From: Leucaena leucocephala
Lineage: Eukaryota > Streptophyta > Magnoliopsida > Fabales > Fabaceae
Reading direction: 5' to 3'
DNA: 64,000 nucleotides
Assembly (NCBI GenBank): GCA_037074615.1
Contig: CM073545.1
Location: 18,556,001 to 18,620,000, forward strand
The notes below the pieces were generated by a model that did no database searches, was not told where the DNA came from, and saw nothing but the letters and a program-made list of their open reading frames with translations. Positions 12,143 through 21,081 of the stretch are shown here, piece by piece; within the stretch, counting starts at the first letter, position 1, and the number at the start of each line of letters is the position of its first letter. A program made the translations under genes and the position numbers.

Positions 12143-12411
12143 TTTTTTTGTTATAAAAATTTTTGGACAGGGGTTGGACTCACCTACGATCCAAGGGTAG
12201 GGAGAAATCTCCCTTCCTCCTAGGCTATACCAATATCGCGCAGGGCGAGTTATCTATGACTCTCAGGCGTAAACTTAGGCACCCAAGAGTTAAAATGTCT
12301 TTCTAAGCGTCTCGACTAGAACCACAATAAAGTGATACTCCCTAAGGTTCGAACACACTCCAAATAGTCATATGTTTCACCTATTTATTAGTTGAACCCA
12401 CATACGATGAG
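12143..12411 (-). mobile_element. Full-length SINE with target-site duplication
   Basis: On the minus strand the element carries a B-box-like TTCGAACC motif (about 12346-12356) and ends in TTTTTATAAC followed by A9. It is flanked by GTAGAGGGAGTT at about 12132-12143 and 12412-12423. It sits next to or inside an older SINE remnant (about 12003-12130). The terminal ATAAC plus A-run resembles the tiny insertions described elsewhere. Confidence 0.75.
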
Positions 12412-12480
12412 TGGTAGAGGGAGTTATGTTTTAAAGATGTGGACGAAAATAAAAAAGAAGTGGGCCTTGATAAATATTTC

Positions 12481-12556
12481 ATCGAATCAATATTTTTTTT
12501 TTTGGTACAATCGAATCAATATTTTTTGTTTTTGATACTATCATCGAATCAATATT
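12481..12556 (-). mobile_element. Two successive tiny A-tailed insertions sharing one target site
   Basis: The target ATCGAATCAATATT occurs three times (12481-12494, 12510-12523, 12543-12556). Between the copies lie T9GGTACA (12495-12509) and TTTTGTTTTTGATACTATC (12524-12542). On the minus strand these read TGTACC(A)9 and GATAGTATCAAAAACAAAA. Unit 1 has a single GGAATCAATATTGGAGCAG at about 3531-3549, which is the empty site. This fits two consecutive target-primed insertions of the last bases of a SINE. Confidence 0.8.
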
Positions 12557-12559
12557 GGA

Positions 12560-13479
12560 GCAGAGGAAGGATACTCATAGCTAGGCCCATCTTACAAACT
12601 AATCCAGAGCCCACTTTTAGGTCATGCCTCATAGGACCACTCCAATTCAGTTATATTGTTGGATGATTTATAATTATCCTTACCCCATATTTAATTTTGC
12701 ACTTCTTTGAATTCAAAGTATTCAGTATAAGCTGCCGGATCAACTTAAAGAAATGTCGTCCATAAATAGGAAAGGAAATAGACTATACCTTTTATATATA
12801 GATATTTCAATATCCAAATATTGATTTTAAATTTAAAAAAAATACCCGATCCTTTTATGCATGCAGTACTTCTTCGTGCCGTCCACGTTGCTTCTCCCAT
12901 CTTTCCCAATCCTGCCCCTCTGATATGGATAGAGACCTTGTGAGAAATTAATGCTTGAGCTTCTCATCGGAGTTTGACAGAGACAAACCACGTGTTACAT
13001 AAAGGCCTCTCTTATGATTACTAACTAATGGAGCTGCAAACTATATCTTCATTCCATGTGTCAAGTTTTGATTGGATCTAGGAAGCAGTGGACATTAAAG
13101 ATAGAAGGTTACGTATAAACGTTTTTTTCTGTTCTTCCCCTGCACATTAACCTTAATTTTGGTTGGAGGGTTAGGGAGAATCTGTATGAGATTCAGTTTC
13201 TTTTCTAAACATTGATTACTCTTTATCATTTTATATAAAACATAATTAACTAGTTTAATAATATTAAGAATTAAATAAACTGATTAATTATAATAAATAT
13301 AATATTATCTCTCTAAAATAGTTACGTATAATATTATATTATATTTTAAATTAAACGTTAAATAAATTAATTTTAAAAAAATAATAAATAATAAATATAA
13401 AATATAACTAAAATTTTATATTTAGTGTTAAATGTAACTATTTAACTTACTCTTATATTACATAACGTGGAGTATTAAA
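12560..13479. other. Transporter copy 2 distal upstream region
   Basis: Non-coding DNA homologous to 3555-5460 of unit 1 but shorter. It lacks the LINE RNase H fragment and has one instead of three of the 40-bp units. No gene is recognised. Confidence 0.4.
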
Positions 13480-13885
13480 TTAATATATGGTTTTATTATA
13501 ATCACGTGTCTTGTGATGACATCCCCAGCACATACACATCATCTTTCCCCAACTACTGCCAACTCCAATTCCATGTTTGGCCATTAGTCTTCTCCCGGCT
13601 TTCACATCACCTTTAAATTTTCAACTCCTCTCCCTCTCCCTCTCCCATATATCATCATCTGCAAGTTGGGCTTTATATATGCATCAGATTAGACGAGGGG
13701 GCCAAAAAATTGACTGGTTGGAATATCAATTTATTAATGTCGAATGGATTGATTAATTATAATAATAAAACCAGTTGATTCCATTCTATATATAGTAGTG
13801 ATTTTATGTATGGGTATGGGGTTATCCTGTTGTTGTAAGTAGGACTTGTAGTTGGAACAGAGAAAGAGAGAAGAAGAAGAAGAAG
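13480..13885 (+). promoter_or_regulatory. Proximal promoter and 5' leader of transporter copy 2
   Basis: This is homologous to 5453-5907, with the same (GAA)n leader running into the ATG. A TATATATAG-like sequence lies near 13788-13796. Small differences from copy 1, including loss of a CCCCCTTCTC stretch, could separate expression of the two genes. Confidence 0.4.
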
Positions 13886-16593
13886 ATGAGCTCTCTGCTT
13901 CCGACATCTAACACAGTCGGTGACGGAGCAGAGAATCCTCCAACAAGTGATCTACGTCTCGATCTTCCCGAGAAGCATGATGCCGACGCCGGAGCCCTCT
14001 TTGTTCTTAAATCTAAAGGTATCATTATTGTCCTCTTGTTTCTCACAAGCTATATATCTGATCTCTGCCCTGTCTCTTGCAAACATTTTCTTATGAAAGA
14101 ACAAGAGACGCTGTGTTTGCTCGATTTCTCCTAGAATCATTTCTCCAATTCCTTGTTCTTAGGGACGAGGCACGAGGCACATGGTGGATGATTTTTTTAT
14201 TATTGTTGTTGTTGTTATTATCGTTATTGACTTGATATTATCATCAATCATTATAATTTCTTTATTATTATAATTGAAGGATCGTGGGTGCACTGTGGTT
14301 ACCACCTCACGACGTCGATAGTAGCTCCATCATTGCTGAGTATTCCATACGCCTTCACGTTCCTGGGTTGGACAGGCGGCATCATCTTCTTGGTTGTTGC
14401 TGCCATCGTCACCTTCTATAACTACAATTTATTGTCTCTGGTTCTTGAACATCATGCTCAGCACGGCCACCGCCTGCTCCGATTCCGAGACTTGGCTCAC
14501 CACATTCTAGGTTTTCTTATTTTCTTCTTCCTCTATTTATTACTCTATACTTGCAAGTACTGCAATCATCTTCCCTACTGGCTACTGCTTCGCCAACACA
14601 TTTTTTTTTTGGTTACATACCTCCAACACATCTATCTCCTTTCCATCACGCTTTCGGTCAACTGGGCTTTTCAATTGGGCTCAGGAAGCTATAAGCCCAA
14701 TTTAAATGGGCCAATCAGTGGCCCAAGTTAGCCCTATTCTGAGTTGTCACTGTATGTTTGATGAGTGGCAGGGCCTGGATGGGGTCGGTATTTTGTGGGG
14801 CCCATTCAATTCGCGGTCTGCTACGGTGCTGTTGTAGCTTGCACTCTTCTGGGAGGACAATGCATGAAGGTAATCCTTGAACATTCTGGTCCACTTACAG
14901 GCCTTAACAATGAAATGAAATCCACCTGAGAATGTATATATATATATATCTATTCTTGAAGGCAATATACTTGGTGGCAAACCCAAATGGGAATATGAAG
15001 CTATACGAGTTCGTGTTAATATTCGGATGCTTGATGCTCATATTAGCTCAGATACCATCGTTTCACTCGCTAAGGCACATCAATTTGGTATCTTTGGTTC
15101 TGTGCCTCGCTTACAGTGCTTGTGCTACTGGCGCTTCCATTTATATTGGTATTCCCATTTCATTCTTTCTCAGTTCTCAAGTTTCCACATGAATTGCATT
15201 TAGTTACGTCACACAAATTCCGACAGGTGACTCCTCCAAAGGCCCGCCAAAAGATTATTCTCTGCAGGGCGATACAGAGACTCGTCTTTTCGGAATCTTC
15301 AATGCCATCGCCATCATTGCCACCACCTACGGAAATGGAATCATTCCTGAAATTCAGGTTTGTCAAATTACTTCACACTTTCCCAATGATCGACCGCATC
15401 GAAATGTTGGTGTTTATATATGAATATGAACATGTTTTCTTTCTTTCTTTCTTTTTTCTGGGTTACAGGCAACAACGGCACCCCCTGTAAAAGGGAAGAT
15501 GTTCAAGGGATTGTGTGTTTGTTACTCGGTACTTATAGCGACATTCTTCAGCGTCGCAATCTCTGGTTACTGGGCATTTGGGAACCATTCTGCTGGCCTC
15601 ATTTTAAACAACTTTGTTGACAATGGGACGCCTTTGGTGCCCAGGTGGTTCATTTACATGACCAACATTTTCACCATAGCTCAGCTTTCGGCTGTTGGGG
15701 TGGTACGTAGCCCTTATCATCCATCTTCAATCTCCATCTTCTGCATCATCTATATCTATAGGGTTGAAATACCCAGGCCGTGACTGACTTTAACCTTAAC
15801 AAGTCAGCCTCAATTTAACTTGTCCTAGATTTTTTTTCAGCCATAAGCCTAACCTATACAAAAATTGGCTTGGAATATATATTTTTAAAAATTTTAAACA
15901 GGTTAATAAACCTACACCTTCAAATAAACTGTTTTTAACAAGTTAAAAATAAGTTGAAAACATGTCGCTTTTAAACATGTCAGCATGATAAGTTGAATTG
16001 ACTTCTGAGAGAATCTAAGCCTAACCTGTTAAATAAAATAGACCTTCAATATAGCTAGGGCATGCTCTATGCTCAAGCTACCTCCCTACATATCTATATT
16101 ATATATACAGTTATAACTCTCTTTTAGAGAACAAATAAAAAACACTTATTGTTAAATTACGTTGTGCCTAAGAATGAAGAATCAAATTTGAACATTAATA
16201 TGTGGTGTGCAGGTTTACTTGCAGCCTACGAACGAAATGATGGAACGAGCATTTTCAGACCCCAAAAGCGCAGAATTTTCGATGAGGAATGTGATCCCCA
16301 GAGTGATTTCTAGGTCACTGAGCACTGCTGTGGCGATTGTTATAGCCGCGATGCTTCCATTTTTTGGGGACGTAAACGCACTCATTGGTGCTTTTGGTTT
16401 CACTCCACTTGACTTCATATTGCCTGCGGTTTTCTTCAACCTCACTTTTAAGCCATCAAAACGAAGCCCCATTTTCTGGTTGAACGTCATTATTGCTGTC
16501 ACTTTCTCTGCTGTGGGAGCTACAGCCGCTATTGCTGCAGTCAGACAAATAGTTCTTGATGCCAAAAATTACAGATTGTTTGCTAATGTATAA
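13886..16593 (+). CDS. GAT1: GABA transporter 1-like amino-acid permease, copy 2
   Basis: Seven exons (13886-14018, 14280-14510, 14772-14869, 14962-15148, 15227-15357, 15469-15702, 16213-16593) have lengths identical to those of copy 1 and join into 464 residues. Family motifs are intact: GYHLTTSIVAPSLLSIPYAF, GRYFVGPIQFAVCYGAVVAC, FGIFNAIAIIATTYGNGIIP, GYWAFGN, VYLQPTNEMME and FKPSKRSP. It retains the residues I expect from the family at DTETRLFGI and YFVGP, so it may be the more constrained copy. The encoded proton-coupled permease would sit in the plasma membrane and import GABA or related amino acids. Intron 2 carries a tiny insertion at 14601-14620. Substrate is inferred from the family. 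Confidence 0.92.
14591..14630 (-). mobile_element. 20-bp A-tailed insertion in intron 2 of copy 2
   Basis: T10GGTTACATAC (14601-14620) is flanked by CCAACACA at 14593-14600 and 14623-14630. On the minus strand it reads GTATGTAACC(A)10, close to the 3' end TTATGTAAC(A)n of the SINE at 3244-3440. Copy 1 has the uninterrupted site at about 6615-6630. Confidence 0.82.
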
Positions 16594-16752
16594 TCTATTA
16601 ATCACCTTCCATAGGGCCATGAACTTGGTCAATTTATTATTTCATGTCAAATTTTCATTTTTCTTCACTATTTTTCATCCGATGAGGTTGCCGACGATCT
16701 GTTGCAGTCGAAGCAAATTGAACTCCTCCTCACACAGCTCGGTTTTGATTCC

Positions 16753-17712
16753 GTCGAAGACCTCTTATTGAAGTTCACTCCGATATGATATAAAGATTAA
16801 TATAATTTACCTTTTACAATTCACTGGGATGTAATTAATGGTTTTTAAATATAAATAAATTTATAAATTCTTTATATATACAATTCACCTAAAATTTAAG
16901 AGGGATTTTGTAAATTTTTGCTCTAACCTTATGCTTTTGATTTTTAGTTTTTCAATTTAAAATTGCAATTGTAACCAACAAAGGGCCATGTTAATTTGAC
17001 AAGTGATGTCAAGTTTGAACCCTGCGTATGCAAATGATTAAAATCAAAACCCTCATTACACGTTGCTTCTCCCATCTTTCCCTATCTTCCATAGAGACCT
17101 CAAAGGAATTAATGCTTTGAAGTTTGAGCGGTTTGGTTTCGCACATGGGACCAACTGAAAAAACATTTGCTTATTAGGATCATTGTGCTAATTACTCACT
17201 AATGGAACTCTAAAATATAGTTTTGAAATGCATCCAATCCAATGTATGAATACCTTAAACTAATTTGTAGTTCATCTAGTACTATAAAATATTTTTTTAA
17301 GAATTAATCTTTTTTCAAACATAGAATATTAAGCTAATGAATGATTAATCATAATTATCTTACCTTCACACATTATCTCTCCACAACTAATGGCAACGTA
17401 AATCTTTTATATGCGTTCTCCTCATCTATATTCTATCTCTCTTGTGCTAAATATAAAAGTTAGTTAGGAGATTGATTTTGTTTATAAATAAAAAATATTA
17501 ATCCATTTTATTTCTTACTTTTTTTAAATTATCTACATTATAAGTTGATATATATTCTCATAGTCTAATCTTACACATGGATCTATCAATAAGAGGAGGG
17601 ATTCAATATCAATTTATTATTGAATTGATTATAATAATAAAACCATAGTTGACTATATCCTATATGTAGCAATGCTGGTATGTCTGAGACTGTCCTGTTG
17701 AAGAAGAAGAAG
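16753..17712. other. Intergenic DNA before transporter copy 3
   Basis: No gene is seen. Parts near 17040-17110 (ACACGTTGCTTCTCCCATCTTTCCC) and 17590-17660 are distantly related to the upstream regions of copies 1 and 2, so copy 3 came from an older duplication that included some promoter sequence. The rest is AT-rich. Confidence 0.45.
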
Positions 17713-19962
17713 ATGAACTCTCTGCTTCAGACCTCTAACGAAGTTGGTGATGGAGCAGAGAGTTCTCCATTGCTTGATCTTCCTGAGAGGCGTGTTGCCG
17801 CTGCCGGAGCCCTCTTCGTTCTTAAATCTAACGGTGTACATACATATATATATATTTACTCATTCTCTTTCTCTCTTCATTCTGCTCTGTCTCTCAGAAG
17901 CTATTTATAAGTGCATGTACTCTGATCTCATCTCATCTCTGCCCTGTCCCTTTCAACCTTTTCTTCTTAAAGAACAAGAGACGCCGTGTTTGTGTAATTC
18001 CTTCCAATTCCTCCTTCTGATCTCCGAGGGATGAGACACACGGCGACGGCGAAGAAAAGTTTATTATTATTACTACTACTTGACGCTATCATCAAGCATT
18101 ATTATTTATTGATTATTATAATTGCAGGAACGTGGGTGCACGCTGGTTACCACCTCACAACCTCCATAGTAGCTCCACCGTTGCTTAGTCTCCCATACGC
18201 CTTCACGTTCCTGGGCTGGACAGGTGGCGTCATCTGCTTGGTTGTTGCGGCCATCGTCACTTTCTATAGCTACAACTTATTGTCTCTGGTTCTTGAACAT
18301 CATGCCCAGCACGGCCACCGCCTGCTCCGATTCCCAGACTTGGCGCACCACAGTTTTTTTTTTTGTTACAAGCTCACCACAGTTTAGGTAAATAGCCCTC
18401 AGGCAGGAAGCTATAAGCCCAATTTAAATGGGCCAATCAAGTGGCCCAAGTAAGCGCTATTCTGACCTAGTACCGTGTGTTTGATGAATGGCAGTGCCCG
18501 GGTGGGGTCGGTATTTTGTGGGGCCCATTCAATTCGCAGTCTGCTACGGTGCTGTTGTGGCTGCCAATCTTCTGGGAGGACAGTGCGTGAAGGTAATCAG
18601 CTGCCTCAAATCCCTTTAACATTCTGGTCCACTTACACACTTAAATAATGAAATGAAATCTATTTGAGAATCTATATTCTTGAATGCACACTGATGAAGT
18701 GGGTGTTGTTAAATGAAGGAAATATACGTGGTGGCAAACCCAAATGGGATTATGAAGCTTCACGAGTTTGTGTTGATATTCGGATGCTTGATGCTCATAT
18801 CAGCTGAGCTTCCATCGTTTCACTCGCTGAAGCACATGAATATGGTGTCTCTGGTTCTCTGCTTCGCCTACAGTGCTTGTGCTACTGGCGCTTCCATTTA
18901 TATTGGTATATTTCTGTTTGTTTTTCAATTCCTTCTCAGTTCTCAAGTTGCCCACATGCATTCCAATTAGTAAGTTAATGGCATTCTTACGCAAATTCCG
19001 ACAGGTGACTCCTCCAAAGGCCCACCAAAAGATTATTCTCTGCAGAGCGATACAGAGACTCGTCTGTTCGGAATCTTCAATGCTATTGCCATCATTGCCA
19101 CCACCAACGGAAATGAAATCATTCCTGAAATTCAGGTTCCCAACAAGTCAACTAATTACTTCACACTTCTCGATGTCGACGTTATATATGAATATGAATG
19201 TGTGCTTGTGTGCGCTTTTTCTTCTGCGCTTACAGGCAACAATGGCACCCCCTGTAAAAGGGAAGATGTTCAAGGGATTGTGTGTTTGTTACTCAGTACT
19301 TGCAGTGACATTCTTCAGCGTTGCAATATCTGGTTACTGGGCATTGGGGAACCGTGCTGCTGGCTTCATTTTAAACAACTTTGTTGACAATGGCACCCCT
19401 TTGGTGCCCAGGTGGTTTATTTATATGACCAACATTTTCACCATAGCTCAGCTTTCAGCTGCTGGGAGGGTACGTATGACGTATCCCTTATCATCCACAT
19501 CTTCAAAACTCGTTGTTGAGTGAACAAATCAAATGCACTTGCTGTTAAAAGAAGTTTCAACGTTACTGTGTGGTGGGCAGGTTTACTTGCAGCCTACTAA
19601 CGAAATGATGGAACGAGCATTTTCAGACCCCAAAAGCGCAGAATTTTCGATGCCGAATGTGATCCCCAGAGTGATTTCTCGATCACTGAGCGCTGCTCTG
19701 GCAGTTGTTATAGCAGCTATGCTTCCATTGTTTGGGGACATAAACGCACTCATCCGTGCTTTTGGTTTCACTCCACCTGACTTCATCTTACCTGCGTTTT
19801 TTCTTCAGTCTCACTTTTAAGCCATCAAAGCGAAGCCCCATTTTCTTGTTCAACTTCATTATTGCTGTCACTTTCTCTGCTTTGGGAGCTGTGGCAACTA
19901 TTGCAGCATTCAGACGAATAGTCCTTGATGCGAAAAATTACAGATTCTTTGCTGATATATAA
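17713..19962 (+). pseudogene. GABA transporter 1-like, copy 3, broken by two frame lesions
   Basis: Exons correspond to 17713-17833, 18128-18387, 18495-18592, 18719-18905, 19005-19135, 19236-19469 and 19581-19962. Exons 3-6 are intact and exon lengths match copies 1 and 2 except in two places. Exon 2 is 29 bp longer because of an A-tailed insertion at 18354-18371 plus its target duplication; this shifts the frame and brings a TAG into the last three bases of the exon. Exon 7 is 1 bp longer in a T-run near 19796-19802, so the frame ends at FFLQSHF before FKPSKRSP. Translation would stop after roughly 125 of about 460 residues. Splice sites remain canonical, so it may still be transcribed. Confidence 0.88.
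18343..18382 (-). mobile_element. 18-bp A-tailed insertion in exon 2 of copy 3
   Basis: T11GTTACAA (18354-18371) is flanked by GCGCACCACAG (18343-18353) and GCTCACCACAG (18372-18382), an 11-bp duplication with one mismatch. On the minus strand it reads TTGTAAC(A)11. Copies 1 and 2 show the uninterrupted CTCACCACATTCTAG at the same codon. The 29-bp net gain shifts the reading frame. Confidence 0.85.
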
Positions 19963-20256
19963 TCTATTATTCACGTTCCCCGAGGCCATGAAGTTTGACA
20001 ATTTATTATTATTTCACGTCAAAATTTTCTTTTTCTTCTTTTTCTTTCTCCGATCACAGTAGTGGTTATTATTGTATTCATTGAAGTACACTAATTTTTT
20101 GTTTTTCATCTTTCGAAAAATACTATAGCAATGATGAAATATTTTACAGGATTAATAGCTTCAACTTAAGTAAAACCTCGTAATATTAAAGTGATATAGA
20201 AATTTGAAAGATTAAGAATATTTAATGAAAATCCATCTTCGCCTAAAATTGAATAA
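19963..20256. other. 3' flank of transporter copy 3
   Basis: Presumed 3' untranslated sequence followed by AT-rich DNA. No gene or clear element is seen. Confidence 0.4.
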
Positions 20257-20722
20257 GAGTATATTTGGATTAGCTTTTGGAGAATAGATTTTGGGAAAAA
20301 TAGATTTTGGAGAATAGATTCTGGGAAGAATAGATTTTGGGAATAAAGATGTTTGGATGATTAGTAGTAGAATTACTTTTTATATTAGTAAATTACTAAA
20401 AAGGGTATGATATGATTAAAAGTAAGAGAGATGAAAGATGATAGAGAAGAAAGAGGAGAGAGAAGAGGGTGTAGAGAGGAGAGAGAAAAAGAGAGATGAG
20501 AGATGAGAGAGAGGAGAGAGGGTGTAAGAAAAAATAAGGGTATAATAGTAATTAGATAATCCAAAACCTAAATTTCAAACCAAAAACTATTTTCAGTGGC
20601 TTATTCAAAACCGAGGTTTTGCCCAGAATCAATTCTCAACAAAAATAGCTGTTTGTGTAAAAAAAATTTAAACCGCGATTTTGGCCCATAATTGATTTTG
20701 AAACGGGCTCCCAAACACACAC
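20257..20722. mobile_element. Tourist-like (PIF/Harbinger) MITE, copy A
   Basis: Ends are GAGTATATTTGGATTAGC and, reading inward from the other side, GTGTGTGTTTGGGAGC, with a TAA duplication at 20254-20256 and 20723-20725. The interior holds the family motif AATTACTAAAAAGGGTATGAT and an AG-rich tract (GAGAGAGGAGAGAGGGTGTAAG). The same plan recurs at 36433, 58048, 57879 and 61949. No transposase is present. Confidence 0.8.
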
Positions 20723-20750
20723 TAAGAAGCAAATGGCGAACTATGTATAC

Positions 20751-20797
20751 AAACAATTATTAAAGGTTGTAACAAAAAAAAAAACAATTATTAAAGG
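20751..20797 (+). mobile_element. 15-bp A-tailed insertion with perfect 16-bp target duplication
   Basis: TTGTAAC(A)8 (20767-20781) is flanked by AAACAATTATTAAAGG at 20751-20766 and 20782-20797. The insert equals the last bases of the SINE family ending TTATGTAAC(A)n, here on the + strand. Confidence 0.85.
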
Positions 20798-21081
20798 AAG
20801 ACACAGTGATACAGGTAGATGCTACATCTTTATAAACCATTTGAATCTTCCCGTCACATGATTAAGAGAGGTAAGATTGAAATACAACCTCCACAAGTGA
20901 GATTCACTAGGCCTCGCTTTCCTCTCACAAGTTCGTCAATTATGAGTCATAATAGTAAATTTTTCATCACCTGAAAAACTAGACTAAAAGAAAACCACTA
21001 AGTTCTAAGTCAGCCCCTACATAAACACGACCCTAGCATAAGAAAGAAGGAAGAAATACAAGCTTGTAAGTGACTGCGGCA

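Larger units (their letters stand above)
9590..16752 (+). repeat. Segmental tandem duplication, unit 2
   Basis: This is the counterpart of 150-8753 and carries transporter copy 2. It differs from unit 1 by a MITE at 9781-9897, a 68-bp tandem duplication at 11387-11522, a SINE at 12143-12411, two tiny insertions near 12495-12542 and one at 14601-14620. It lacks the LINE RNase H fragment and several stretches of unit 1. Each difference can be polarised against unit 1. Confidence 0.9.

Noticed and set aside
20440..20530. AG-rich tract as an independent satellite
   Set aside because: The same tract sits at the same place in other copies of the MITE family, so it is part of that element.
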